The notes: generated by a model from the sequence alone, not told the origin. Positions 23,736 through 36,250 are shown, counted from the stretch's first letter. The stretch is DNA of 64,000 nt from Xenopus tropicalis (GCF_000004195.4 NC_030679.2:153347374-153411373), one strand, 5' to 3'. Numbers and translations: made by a program.

Positions 23736-24445
23736 GCACCTCATACCCCTTGCCTACCCCTTAGTGATAGTGCCAGAGTTCGTCAGACCCCTTGGCTGGG
23801 GGGGGGCTACTGACTGCGAGGTTCCCCTCAGTGGGTTACTGGCCCGGGGGCCACAGGCAACAGAACTCCCTGCACCTTTCATTACAAGAGCAGTTTATTA
23901 ATAGGGGAGGAGACATCGCCAGGGGGAGGGGATTATCAGTTAAAGGACAAGCAAACCCACAAACGTGTATATTTCCCAAGCGAGTGGCGGCCGGGGCCCC
24001 TCCGAGACGCCATTTATTTTGCACAAATAATGCACAGGCCTAGAGAAAATGACAGTCGGTAACGACGGCAGCCGCCATATTCCTCCATAACCGATGGTCC
24101 AAACTCTTTGTTGGGGTTTCCTTTACCCCCCGCCCCCCTGGAGGGATCAGTAAGGGGGGGCACCCAAGATACATACAGGAACCCCCCGTGCCAAGACCCA
24201 CCCCAGTCACATGACCAGGAAGGGATAAATTACCCCCCTCCACCCATATTAGGGGTACAGCACTGAGACTCCACCCACACAGCAATGGCTTATGGGAAAT
24301 GTTCTCATGAAAGAAAGTCCAACCATGTCTGCCCCATATTACTGGGCGGAACCGCACCAGAGCCCCGCCCCCCCAACCACTGGATCCAATGGCAGAAATG
24401 CGACACACCCGGCCCATCATCCCGTGGCTCCCAGTACCGGCCCAA
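23736..24445 (-). other. ELP5: Single-copy sequence: ELP5 3' UTR and downstream flank
   Basis: Non-repetitive sequence between the ELP5 stop and the 30-bp array, containing the two polyadenylation signals described separately. No other gene is seen. Confidence 0.7.
23894..24018 (-). other. ELP5: ELP5 3' UTR polyadenylation signals
   Basis: Two minus-strand AATAAA hexamers (TTTATT on plus at 24013-24018 and 23894-23899) lie 430 and 550 bp after the ELP5 stop codon, in single-copy sequence. The second is just before the 30-bp array region and probably marks the gene's 3' end near 23875. This is motif evidence only. Confidence 0.6.
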
Positions 24446-27400
24446 TCACACATCCAGGTCGTCGTCTGGATCTTCCTCATCCACATCATCTGCCGGGTCC
24501 GGATCATAATAAACTCTGGCAGAACCGGGGCCCGACTGCAGCAGCGAGGATTTCCTGCAAGAACAAAAACCTGGGTCTGCCACTTGGGTACTGGGGCCCC
24601 ATGCCTGCAATCTACCCCCCCCAGCCATGCAATCTACCCCCCCACCCACAATCTACCCTCCCGCCTGCAATCTACCCTCCCGCCTGCAATCTACCCCCCC
24701 ACCCGCAATCTACCCTCCCGCCTGCAATCTACCCCCCACCCGCAATCTACCCTCCCGCCTGCAATCTACCCTCCCGCCTGCAATCTACCCCCCACCCGCA
24801 ATCTACCCTCCCGCCTGCAATCTACCCCCCCACCCGCAATCTACCCTCCCGCCTGCAATCTACCCCCCCACCCACAATCTACCCTCCCGCCTGCAATCTA
24901 CCCCCCCACCCACAATCTACCCTCCCGCCTGCAATCTACCCCCCCACCCACAATCTACCCTCCCGCCTGCAATCTACCCCCCCACCCGCAATCTACCCTC
25001 CCGCCTGCAATCTACCCCCCACCCACAATCTACCCTCCCGCCTGCAATCTACCCCCCACCCACAATCTACCCTCCCGCCTGCAATCTACCCCCCCACCCA
25101 CAATCTACCCTCCCGCCTGCAATCTACCCCCCCACCCACAATCTACCCCCCACCCACAATCTACCCTCCCGCCTGCAATCTACCCCCCCACCCACAATCT
25201 ACCCCCCCCACACACAATCTACCCCTCCCGCCTGCAATCTACCCCTCCCGCCTGCAATCTACCCTCCCCACCCATAATCTACCCTCCCGCCTGCAATCTA
25301 CCCCCCCACCCACACACAATCTACCCCCCACCCGCAATCTACCCCCCCACCCACACACAATCTACCCCCCACCCGCAATCTACCCCCCCACCCACACACA
25401 ACCTACCCCCCACCTACAATCTACCCTCCCGCCTGCAATCTACCCCCCCACCCACACACACAATCTACCCCCCACCCACAATATCTACCCCCCCACCTAC
25501 ATTCTACCCTCCTGCCTGCAATCTACCCCCCCACCCACAATCTACCCTCCCGCCTGCAATCTACCCCCCCACCCACAATCTACCCCCCCCACACACAATC
25601 TACCCCTCCCGCCTGCAATCTACCCCTCCCGCCTGCAATCTACCCTCCCCACCCATAATCTACCCTCCCGCCTGCAATCTACCCCCCCACCCACACACAA
25701 TCTACCCCCCCACCCGCAATCTACCCCCCCACCCACACACAATCTACCCCCCCACCCGCAATCTACCCCCCACCCACACACAACCTACCCCCCCACCTAC
25801 AATCTACCCTCCCGCCTGCAATCTACCCCCCCACCCACACACACAATCTACCCCCCACCCACAATATCTACCCCCCACCTACATTCTACCCTCCTGCCTG
25901 CAATCTACCCCCCCACCCACAATCTATCCTCCCGCCTACATTCTACCCTCCGCCTACATTCTACCCTCCGCCTGCAATCTACCCCCCCACCCACAATCTA
26001 TCCTCCCGCCTACATTCTACCCTCCGCCTACATTCTACCCTCCACCTGCAATCTACCCCCCCACACACACATTCTACCCTCCTACCTGCAATCTACCCCC
26101 CACACACACACACACACATTCTACCCTCCTGCCTGCAATCTACCCCCCACCGACAATCTATCCCTCCGCCTACATTCTACCCTCCGCCTGCAATCTACCC
26201 CCCCACCTACAATCTACCCTCCCGCCTGCAATCTACCCCCCCACCCACACACATTCTACCCTCCTGCCTGCAATCTACCCCCCCACACACACACATTCTA
26301 CCCTCCTGCCTGCAATCTACCCCCCCACACACACACATTCTACCCTCCTGCCTGCAATCTACCCCCCCACCGACAATCTATCCCCCCGCCTACATTCTAC
26401 CCTCCGCCTGCAATCTACCCCCCCACCTACAATCTACCCTCCCGCCTGCAATCTACCCACCCACACACATTCTACCCTCCTGCCTGCAATCTACCCCCCC
26501 ACCCACAATCTACCCCCCCACACACACACATTCTACCCTCCTGCCTGCAATCTACCCTCCTGCCTGCAATCTACCCCCCCACCCACAATCTACCCCCCCA
26601 CCCACAATCTATCCCCCCGCCTACATTCTACCCTCCGCCTACATTCTACCTCCCCACCTACAATCTACCCTCCCGCCTGCAATCCGCCCCTCCCCCAGAC
26701 ACCACACCTTCTTTTTTTACCAGGGGCACCACACTGGCAATATATCCCCCCGCTACTGGGCAGCACACCTGCTATCTACCCCATGGGCAAGGCAGCTGCA
26801 ATGCACTACAAGCCAGGGGCATATATAGGGGTAGGTAATAAGATGCCCCGGGGCACGCAGTGGCACAAAGCTTGGACATGAATGGAATCAGATCAGCCCA
26901 AAAGGGAAGGGGCCCATTTCCGAGTGCAATGTGGTTGGGGGGGCAGATCTGTCAGACCCGGGGGGCTATCCATTGGAGTGGATACTCAGTGAGTGAATGC
27001 TCATACTTGCTGTCACTGAAGGTGAAGGGCAAGATGGCGGAATCCTTCACTTCCCGCTCGGCTTCTGACAGGCGCAGGTTAAAGGTCAGATTCGCTGTCG
27101 GATCCACCTGGAGAGAAGAAGGGCAGGTACCAAGGATCATTCCTGTGGCCCCTGGGCCCCGGGCATATAAGCTCCGCCCATTCCCTCCCCTCTCACCTCT
27201 TGTCCTTTCCTTTGCTCCATTTCCTTTTCTCTAAAGACCTCTAGGGAGAGATCCCCCCGTATTCTCACCATTTCCTCCTGCGTGGGAAACATAGGGGCCA
27301 CAGTACATATAAGCACACAATAACTGCCCCCTGGGGCGGGGCTTAGGGTGTGTAAGAGACTCCCCAAGTACAGACAGGACAGGCACCTACATGGAATAGT

Positions 27401-30400
27401 AGTACAGAATAACAGCCCTCAGGGGAGGGCCTTAGGGAGGGCACCATAGCCCCCGGGGGTACAGACAGGGCAGTATGGAATAGTAGTACAGAATAACAGC
27501 CCTCGGGGGAGGGCACCATAGCCCCCGGGGGTACAGACAGGGCAGTATGGAATAGTAGTACAGAATAACAGCCCTCGGGGCAGGGCACCATAGCCCCCGG
27601 GGGTACAGACAGGGCAGTATGGAATAGTAGTACAGAATAACAGCCCTCGGGGGAGGGCACCATAGCCCCCGGGGGTACAGACAGGGCAGTATGGAATAGT
27701 AGTACAGAATAACAGCCCTCGGGGGAGGGCCTTAGGGAGGGCACCATAGCCCCCAGGGGGTACAGACAGGGCAGTATGGAATAGTAGTACAGAATAACAG
27801 CCCTCGGGGGAGGGCACCATAGCCCCCGGGGGTACAGACAGGGCAGTATGGAATAGTAGTACAGAATAACAGCCCTCGGGGGAGGGCACCATAGCCCCCG
27901 GGGGTACAGACAGGGCAGTATGGAATAGTAGTACAGAATAACAGCCCTCGGGGGAGGGCCTTAGGGAGGGCACCATAGCCCCCGGGGGGTACAGACAGGG
28001 CAGTATGGAATAGTAGTACAGAATAACAGCCCTCGGGGGAGGGCCTTAGGGAGGGCACCATAGCCCCCGGGGGGTACAGACAGGGCAGTATGGAATAGTA
28101 GTACAGAATAACAGCCCTCGGGGCAGGGCACCATAGCCCCCGGGGGGTACAGACAGGGCAGTATGGAATAGTAGTACAGAATAACAGCCCTCGGGGGAGG
28201 GCCTTAGGGAGGGCACCATAGCCCCCGGGGGTACAGACAGGGCAGTATGGAATAGTAGTACAGAATAACAGCCCTCGGGGGAGGGCCTTAGGGAGGGCAC
28301 CATAGCCCCCAGGGGGTACAGACAGGGCAGTATGGAATAGTAGTACAGAATAACAGCCCTCGGGGGAGGGCCTTAGGGAGGGCACCATAGCCCCCGGGGG
28401 GTACAGACAGGGCAGTATGGAATAGTAGTACAGAATAACAGCCCTCGGGGCAGGGCACCATAGCCCCCGGGGGGTACAGACAGGGCAGTATGGAATAGTA
28501 GTACAGAATAACAGCCCTCGGGGGAGGGCACCATAGCCCCCGGGGGTACAGACAGGGCAGTATGGAATAGTAGTACAGAATAACAGCCCTCGGGGAGGGC
28601 ACCATAGCCCCCGGGGGTACAGACAGGGCAGTATGGAATAGTAGTACAGAATAACAGCCCTCGGGGGAGGGCACCATAGCCCCCGGGGGGTACAGACAGG
28701 GCAGTATGGAATAGTAGTACAGAATAACAGCCCTCGGGGGAGGGCACCATAGCCCCCGGGGGTACAGACAGGGCAGTATGGAATAGTAGTACAGAATAAC
28801 AGCCCTCGGGGGAGGGCACCATAGCCCCCGGGGGTACAGACAGGGCAGTATGGAATAGTAGTACAGAATAACAGCCCTCGGGGGAGGGCACCATAGCCCC
28901 CGGGGGGTACAGACAGGGCAGTATGGAATAGTAGTACAGAATAACAGCCCTCGGGGGAGGGCACCATAGCCCCCGGGGGTACAGACAGGGCAGTATGGAA
29001 TAGTAGTACAGAATAACAGCCCTCGGGGGAGGGCACCATAGCCCCCGGGGGTCCCCACTCATACTCACGCTGGTCTCGACCTTTCTGGACTTTTTGCGGT
29101 GCGTCACGGTGACCCGGTCCCAGTCTCCCCTCCTTTCCATGTTAATGACGGTGTCGGCGAGAAGATTCACGGAACGGAGGGCCCCAGGGTCGTGCAAATC
29201 CTTGTGCAAAAGCGCTAACAACCGTGTCACTGTGGATGCTGGGAAAAGGGGAGGAGCTAGCATAAGCAGATTGATAAGGCATCTGCGGTCATTTCCAATT
29301 GGCCGCGCTCGAGGGAGGGGCAACAGCACAATGGCGCTACTATAATAATAAATCCCCGCCCCCAAGAATTTAACCCCACCCACCTGTTCCTTTCTGCCCC
29401 CGAGACAACTCCCTGAGGGTGTGGCAGACGGATGGAAGGGGAGAGTGCGCCAAGATCCAGCTCAGGGAATCCAGTACCAAGGTGACTGCGGAACCAGAAT
29501 CCCGGAGCAGCGCCTCTATCCTCTCAGCTGTGAAATCAGAGGGGCCAAGTGAGTGGGGGCCCCCAAGCCATTGCAGGGGGTCCGAGTATCCATCGTGGAA
29601 GTTCAGCCTTGGGGGGAGAAAGCTCAGTTAGTTACAACCAATATGCACCCCCAGAGACCCCCAGCAGGAGAGGTACTGACCCAAAGCCTGAGACCCAACA
29701 CTCCCTCCCTGTAGAACCTGCCGGGGGGTCTCCATCCACTGAGCCCTTATATATCATTACCCCAAACCCTAATACCAGTAAGCTGGGCACAACCAAATAA
29801 CTGATGGGGGGGCATGAGTCAGAATGGAGGTTTCCTGCGCTAGAACCCCCGGCAGCAATAGAACTCCCGGCAGCGCTAGAACCCCCGGCAGCGCTAGAAC
29901 CCCCGGCAGCGCTAGAACCCCCGGCAGCGCTAGAACCCCCGGCAGCGCTAGAACCCCCGGCAGCGCTAGAACCCCAGGAAGCGCTAGAACCCCCGGCAGC
30001 GCTAGAATCCCCATCAGCGCTAGAACTCCCATCAGCGCTAGAACTCCCATCAGCGCTAGAAAACTCCCCGCAGCGCTAGGACTCCCATCAGCGCTAGAAC
30101 TCCCATCAGCGATAGAGCCCCCGGCAGCGCTAGAAGCCCCATCAGCGCTAGAACCCCCGGCAGCGCTAGAACCCCCGGCAGCGCTAGAACCCCCGGCAGC
30201 GCTAGAACCCCGGCCTAGACCCCGGCAGCGCTAGAACCCCCGGCAGCGCTAGAACCCCCGGCAGCGCTAGAACCCCCGGCAGCGCTAGAACCCCCGGCAG
30301 CGCTAGAACCCCCGGCAGCGCTAGAACTCCCATCAGCGCTAGAACTCCCATCAGCGCTAGAACTCCCATCAGCGCTAGAACTCCCATCAGCGCTAGAACT

Positions 30401-33400
30401 CCCATCAGCGCTAGAACTCCCATCAGCGCTAGAACTCCCATCAGCGCTAGAACTCCCATCAGCGCTAGAACTCCCATCAGCGCTAGAACTCCCCCATCAG
30501 CGCTAGAACTCCCATCAGCGCTAGAACTCCCATCAGCGCTAGAACTCCCATCAGCGCTAGAACTCCCATCAGCGCTAGAACTCCCATCAGCGCTAGAACC
30601 CCCGGCAGCGCTAGAACCCCCGGCAGCGCTAGAACCCCCGGCAGCATTAGAATCCCCGGCAGCGCTAGAATCCCCATCAGCGCTAGAACTCCCATCAGCG
30701 CTAGAACCCCCGGCAGCGCTAGAACCCCCGGCAGCGCTAGAACCCCCGGCAGCGCTAGAACTCCCTGCAGCGCTAGAACTCCCTGCAGCGCTAGAACCCG
30801 CGGCAGCAATAGAACCCCCGGCAGCGCTAGAACTCCCTGCAGCGCTAGAACTCCCGGCAGTGCTAGAACTCCCTGCAGCGCTAGAACCCCCGGCAGTGCT
30901 AGAGAACAGCAGTAGCAGAAGAGGTGGAAGAGGCCAGTAACTCACCTGGGTACAAGGGGTGCCGGGAATCCCAGCAGGAAATCTTCCTGTGAGCGCTCAT
31001 AGCCCAATACATGCACCTGCTCCCCCCTGTCAGGCAAGAGATGGGTGGGGGGGTTACACTCAATGCATCCCTGTGCCCCCCCCCCCGGGCAGGTACTCAC
31101 CCAAGCACTCACTCCCATACACACACTCGCTCTCACTCATATACGCACTCACTGATATGTACACTCACTCAAACACACTCACTCATACTCACTTTCTTAC
31201 CCACACTCACTCAGTAGGACGGGCGGCTACTCACCTCTCCAGCGCCGCCACTATAAAGCTGTGCAACAACTCCCTGCCACTGTGTGGCGCTGCATCTGCA
31301 CAGGGAACAGGGACTTACAGTGAGACTGCAGGGAAGGGAGAGAGACTGGGGCAGGGAGAGAGACTGGGGCAGGGGGGTAAGAGGCAGGGAAGGGAGAGAG
31401 ACTGGGGCAGGGGGGTAAGAGGCAGGGAAGGGAGAGAGACTGGGGCAGGGGGGTAAGAGACAGGGAAGGGAGAGAGACTGGGGCAGGGGGGTAAGAGACA
31501 GGGAAGGGAGAGAGACTGGGGCAGGGGGGTAAGAGACAGGGAAGGGAGAGAGACTGGGGCAGGGGGGTAAGAGACAGGGCAGGGAGAGAGACTGGGGCAG
31601 GGGGGTAAGAGGCAGGGAAGGGAGAGAGACTGGGGCAGGGGGGTAAGAGACAGGGAAGGGAGAGAGACTGGGGCAGGGGGGTAAGAGACAGGGAAGGGAG
31701 AGAGACTGGGGCAGGGGGGTAAGAGACAGGGAAGGGAGAGAGACTGGGGCAGGGGGGTAAGAGACAGGGAAGGGAGAGAGACTGGGGCAGGGGGGTAAGA
31801 GACAGGGAAGGGAGAGAGACTGGGGCAGGGGGGTAAGAGACAGGGAAGGGAGAGAGACTGGGGCAGGGGGGTAAGAGGCAGGGAAGGGAGAGAGACTGGG
31901 GCAGGGGGTAAGAGACAGGGAAGGGAGAGAGACTGGGGCAGGGGGGTAAGAGACAGGGAAGGGAGAGAGACTGGGGCAGGGGGGTAAGAGGCAGGGAAGG
32001 GAGAGAGACTGGGGCAGGGGGTAAGAGACAGGGAAGGGAGAGAGACTGGGGCAGGGGGGTAAGAGACAGGGAAGGGAGAGAGACTGGGGCAGGGGGGTAA
32101 GAGACAGGGAAGGGAGAGAGACTGGGGCAGGGGGTAAGAGACAGGGAAGGGAGAGAGACTGGGGCAGGGGGGTAAGAGACAGGGAAGGGAGAGAGACTGG
32201 GGCAGGGGGTAAGAGACAGGGCAGGGAGAGAGACTGGGGCAGGGGGGTAAGAGGCAGGGAGAGAGACTGGGGCAGGGGGGTAAGAGACAGGGCAGGGAGA
32301 GAGACTGGGGCAGGGGGGTAAGAGACAGGGAAGGGATAGAGACTGGGGCAGGGGGGTAAGAGACAGGGAAGGGATAGAGACTGGGGCAGGGGGTAAGAGA
32401 CAGGGAAGGGAGAGAGACTGGGGCAGGGGGTAAGAGACAGGGAAGGGATAGAGACTGGGGCAGGGGGGTAAGAGGCAGGGAGAGAGACTGGGGCAGGGGG
32501 TAAGAGGCAGGGAAGGGATAGAGACTGGGGCAGGGGGGTAAGAGACAGGGCAGGGAGAGAGACTGGGGCAGGGGGGTAAGAGGCAGGGAGAGAGACTGGG
32601 GCAGGGGGGTAAGAGACAGGGCAGGGAGAGAGACTGGGGCAGGGGGTAAGAGACAGGGCAGGGAGAGAGACTGGGGCAGGGGGGTAAGAGGCAGGGCAGG
32701 GAGAGAGACTGGGGCAGGGGGGTAAGAGACAGGGAAGGGAGAGAGACTGGGGCAGGGGGGTAAGAGACAGGGAAGGGAGAGAGACTGGGGCAGGGGGGTA
32801 AGAGACAGGGAAGGGAGAGAGACTGGGGCAGGGGGGTAAGAGACAGGGAAGGGAGAGAGACTGGGGCAGGGGGGTAAGAGGCAGGGAAGGGATAGAGACT
32901 GGGGCAGGGGGGTAAGAGACAGGGAAGGGATAGAGACTGGGGCAGGGGGTAAGAGACAGGGAAGGGATAGAGACTGGGGCAGGGGGGTAAGAGGCAGGGA
33001 GAGAGACTGGGGCAGGGGGGTAAGAGGCAGGGAAGGGATAGAGACTGGGGCAGGGGGGTAAGAGACAGGGCAGGGAGAGAGACTGGGGCAGGGGGGTAAG
33101 AGGCAGGGAGAGAGACTGGGGCAGGGGGGTAAGAGACAGGGCAGGGAGAGAGACTGGGGCAGGGGGGTAAGAGACAGGGAAGGGAGAGAGACTGGGGCAG
33201 GGGGGTAAGAGGCAGGGAAGGGAGAGAGAATGGGGCAGGGGGGTAAGAGACAGGGAAGGGAGAGAGACTGGGGCAGGGGGGTAAGAGACAGGGCAGGGAG
33301 AGAGACTGGGGCAGGGGGGTAAGAGACAGGGAAGGGAGAGAGACTGGGGCAGGGGGGTAAGAGGCAGGGAAGGGAGAGAGAATGGGGCAGGGGGTAAGAG

Positions 33401-35491
33401 ACAGGGAAGGGAGAGAGACTGGGGCAGGGGGGTAAGAGGCAGGGAAGGGAGAGAGACTGGGGCAGGGGGGTAAGAGGCAGGGAAGGGATAGAGAATGGGG
33501 CAGGGGGGTAAGAGGCAGGGAAGGGATAGAGACTGGGGCAGGGGGGTAAGAGACAGGGCAGGAGAGAGACTGGGGCAGGGGGGTAAGAGGCAGGGAGAGA
33601 GACTGGGGCAGGGGGGTAAGAGACAGGGCAGGGAGAGAGACTGGGGCAGGGGGTAAGAGACAGGGCAGGGAGAGAGACTGGGGCAGGGGGGTAAGAGACA
33701 GGGAAGGGAGAGAGACTGGGGCAGGGGGGTAAGAGACAGGGAAGGGAGAGAGACTGGGGCAGGGGGTAAGAGACAGGGAAGGGAGAGAGACTGGGGCAGG
33801 GGGGTTAGAGGCAGGGAAGGGAGAGAGACTGGGGCAGGGGGGTAAGAGGCAGGGAAGGGATAGAGAATGGGGCAGGGGGGTAAGAGGCAGGGAAGGGATA
33901 GAGAATGGGGCAGGGGGGTAAGAGGCAGGGAAGGGATAGAGAATGGGGCAGGGGGTAAGAGACAGGGAAGGGATAGAGAATGGGGCAGGGGGGTAAGAGA
34001 CAGGGAAGGGATAGAGACTGGGGCAGGGGGGTAAGAGACAGGGAAGGGAGAGAGACTGGGGCAGGGGGGTAAGAGACAGGGAAGGGAGAGAGACTGGGGC
34101 AGGGGGGTAGGAGAGAGGGAAGACAGGCACAAGCGGGGCAGTTGTAGTACACAAGGCTGACATTAGGGGGGCGATACACCCCTACAAATCAGTATTTACA
34201 GGGAAAGGACAAATCACTGGGGCAATTGTATCGTTAAGCGCAGAGACTGCCCATGTCACATGGCTGATAAAGGGGACTGACTGGGCACACAGGGGCATTA
34301 ATAGCAGGTGGAGGGGCGGGGCTAATTATAGCGACTGATGGGATGGAGGCGGGGTTACATAAAGTAAATGTGAAACTTAATTTCTCTCTCTAGAGGCAGG
34401 GAAGGGAGAGAGACTGGGGCAGGGGGGTAAGAGGCAGGGAAGGGATAGAGAATGGGGCAGGGGGGTAAGAGGCAGGGAAGGGATAGAGACTGGGGCAGGG
34501 GGTAAGAGACAGGGCAGGGAGAGAGACTGGGGCAGGGGGGTAAGAGGCAGGGAGAGAGACTGGGGCAGGGGGGTAAGAGACAGGGCAGGGAGAGAGACTG
34601 GGGCAGGGGGTAAGAGACAGGGAAGGGAGAGAGACTGGGGCAGGGGGGTAAGAGACAGGGAAGGGAGAGAGACTGGGGCAGGGGGGTAAGAGACAGGGAA
34701 GGGAGAGAGACTGGGGCAGGGGGGTTAGAGGCAGGGAAGGGAGAGAGACTGGGGCAGGGGGGTAAGAGGCAGGGAAGGGATAGAGAATGGGGCAGGGGGG
34801 TAAGAGGCAGGGAAGGGATAGAGAATGGGGCAGGGGGGTAAGAGGCAGGAAAGGGATAGAGAATGGGGCAGGGGGGTAAGAGACAGGGAAGGGATAGAGA
34901 CTGGGGCAGGGGGGTAAGAGACAGGGAAGGGATAGAGACTGGGGCAGGGGGGTAAGAGACAGGGAAGGGAGAGAGACTGGGGCAGGGGGGTAAGAGACAG
35001 GGAAGGGAGAGAGACTGGGGCAGGGGGGTAAGAGACAGGGAAGGGATAGAGAATGGGGCAGGGGGGTAAGAGACAGGGAAGGGAGAGAGACTGGGGCAGG
35101 GGGGTAAGAGACAGGGAAGGGAGAGAGAATGGGGCAGGGGGTAAGAGACAGGGAAGGGAGAGAGACTGGGGCAGGGGGGTAAGAGACAGGGAAGGGAGAG
35201 AGACTGGGGCAGGGGGTAGGAGAGAGGGAAGACAGGCACAAGCGGGGCAGTTGTAGTACACAAGGCTGACATTAGGGGGGCGATACACCCCTACAAATCA
35301 GTATTTACAGGGAAAGGACAAATCACTGGGGCAATTGTATCGTTAAGCGCAGAGACTGCCCATGTCACATGGCTGATAAAGGGGACTGACTGGGCACACA
35401 GGGGCATTAATAGCAGGTGGAGGGGCGGGGCTAATTATAGCGACTGATGGGATGGAGGCGGGGTTACATAAAGTAAATGTGAAACTTAATT

Positions 35492-35526
<35 letters not shown>

Positions 35527-35601
35527 CCCTGCAGCTCATGGGGGGGGGGGTAACTCAGTACTGTGGGGCCTCAGAGCAGGTTGTGCATCTCTCCCCCCCC
35601 C

Positions 35602-35636
<35 letters not shown>

Positions 35637-36069
35637 CCCTGCAGCTCATGGGGGGGCAAAAGAGGGCAATTGGGCAGAAAGCCCCACAGAGGGCAGAGCA
35701 GGGGCAGGTACAGTGAGTGGGATTGGTGCAGCCAGGGAGGGGGTGGGACTAAATGGGCCCCACAGCCATAGCCCCTCCCACAGAGCATTGTGTGCAGCCA
35801 ATCACGCCTCAATTCCTTCCCACTCTGAGCGCCAATAATAACTCCCCTTTAAAGAGACACGTAACATCTCCCAGCAGCCCCCACGGGCTGTGTAACCCTT
35901 TCCCCGCCGCATTATCCTGCTTTCCCTCAGTGCCGGGCTGGGGCCGCACAGTGCGGGGGGAGCGGGCACATGACACGGGACGGACAGGCAGGAAACCCCC
36001 CCCCCCCCCAGTACCGGAAATGAGCAGAACTCCGGGGGTACCGCCGTTCCTCAGCTTCTCCAGCATCAT
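24446..36069 (-). CDS. ELP5: Elongator complex protein 5
   Basis: Eight coding exons on the minus strand: 36069-36015, 31295-31235, 31026-30946, 29607-29384, 29238-29069, 27277-27197, 27107-27007 and 24554-24446. The total is 882 nt, 293 residues plus stop, with consistent phases and GT/AG borders. Matches to human ELP5 (from memory) include GEQVHVLG (40-47), LVLDSLSWIL (109-118), LLALLHKDLH, VDPTANLTFNLRLS (225-238) and the acidic tail EDPDDDLDV at the C terminus. Family knowledge: Elp5 joins Elp4 and Elp6 in a RecA-like hexameric ring of the Elongator complex, which is needed for wobble-uridine (mcm5/ncm5) modification of tRNAs. Two ATGs are adjacent (36069, 36066), and either may be used. 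Introns 1, 3, 5 and 7 each contain a different minisatellite; introns 2, 4 and 6 are short (208, 145 and 89 bp). The orientation is opposite to that recalled for human relative to its neighbours. Confidence 0.96.
24600..26690. repeat. ~18-19-bp tandem array (ELP5 intron 7)
   Basis: More than 100 copies of CCTGCAATCTACCCTCCCG or CCCACAATCTACCCCCC, with embedded CA dinucleotide expansions. It starts about 45 bp from the exon 8 acceptor. A block around 25130-25450 recurs around 25520-25830 with the same variant order, showing segmental duplication inside the array. Plus-strand open frames up to 848 codons are artefacts. Confidence 0.94.
26691..27006. other. Single-copy part of ELP5 intron 7
   Basis: No array, RNA gene or conserved coding signal is seen here. 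It ends at the ELP5 exon 7 donor. Confidence 0.6.
27380..29055. repeat. 72/84-bp tandem array (ELP5 intron 5)
   Basis: About 22 copies of a 72-bp unit (landmarks GGAATAGTAGTACAGAATAA and CACCATAGCCCCCGGGGG). Some carry a 12-bp insert CCTTAGGGAGGG, giving 84 bp. Both lengths are multiples of 3, so minus frames stay open for up to 435 codons. It ends about 12 bp from the exon 5 donor. Confidence 0.95.
29830..30905. repeat. 18-bp tandem array (ELP5 intron 3)
   Basis: About 59 copies of AGAACCCCCGGCAGCGCT and its variant AGAACTCCCATCAGCGCT, arranged in blocks of one variant or the other. All minus frames read as low-complexity sequence (for example ALPGVL). It ends about 40 bp from the exon 3 donor. 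Confidence 0.95.
31080..31234. repeat. CACT-rich simple repeat in ELP5 intron 2
   Basis: Imperfect CACTCACT/CACACT microsatellite filling most of the 208-bp intron 2 between exons 2 and 3. Confidence 0.7.
31322..34110. repeat. 38-bp tandem array (ELP5 intron 1, block 1)
   Basis: Units of about 38 bp (AGAGACAGGGAAGGGAGAGA then GACTGGGGCAGGGGGGTA), with 27-30-bp deletions in some units. The plus strand is G-rich with repeated GGG runs. It begins immediately upstream (minus sense) of the exon 2 acceptor. Minus-strand open frames of about 970 codons are artefacts. Confidence 0.96.
34111..34393. repeat. Single-copy-type segment, first copy of a ~1.1-kb tandem duplication
   Basis: This ~280-bp non-array segment reappears at 35220-35502 with no difference that I could see by eye (offset 1,109 bp). 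The neighbouring 38-bp array is part of the same duplication. Confidence 0.9.
34394..35219. repeat. 38-bp tandem array (ELP5 intron 1, block 2)
   Basis: Same unit as block 1, with a similar order of variants to the end of block 1. It is the array part of the 1.1-kb duplication. Confidence 0.93.
35220..36014. other. ELP5 intron 1, promoter-proximal part: duplicate segment, microsatellites and single-copy sequence
   Basis: Holds the second copy of the 280-bp segment (to 35502), a CT run into TA (35490-35526), a second CT/TA run (35596-35636) with CCCTGCAGCTCATGGGGG after each, then single-copy sequence up to the exon 1 donor, which is followed by a run of about 14 G on the minus strand. Confidence 0.75.
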
Positions 36070-36250
36070 CGCACTTCCGGGTACTTCCGCCTGGGCTTCT
36101 AGTGACGTCACTATACCGTGTGGGGGGGGCTAATCACGTGATCCAGTCGGGCGGAAAATGTAATATAAACCTCAGCTGCTGCGCGGGAAAACATCCCATT
36201 GGTTCCCTTAGGGGGAGGATTCGGGTATTGGCTTCCTATTGGCTCCTCCT
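36070..36250 (-). promoter_or_regulatory. ELP5: ELP5 promoter region
   Basis: Upstream of the ELP5 ATG lie two ETS-type CTTCCG motifs (36072-36090), a perfect CRE (TGACGTCA, 36103-36110), a perfect E-box in TCACGTGA (CACGTG at 36135-36140), and three CCAAT boxes in gene orientation (ATTGG on plus at 36198, 36227 and 36238). There is no clear TATA box in this compact CpG-rich block. The 51-bp minisatellite begins about 70 bp farther upstream. Confidence 0.7.

Noticed and set aside
24292..26881. Plus-strand open frames of 830 and 848 codons
   Set aside because: Low-complexity translation of the ELP5 intron 7 array, antisense to ELP5.
31211..34163. Minus open frames of about 970 codons ending at ELP5 exon 2
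   Set aside because: They are the 38-bp intron array. The true exon 2 (31295-31235) uses a different frame that joins exons 1 and 3 in phase.
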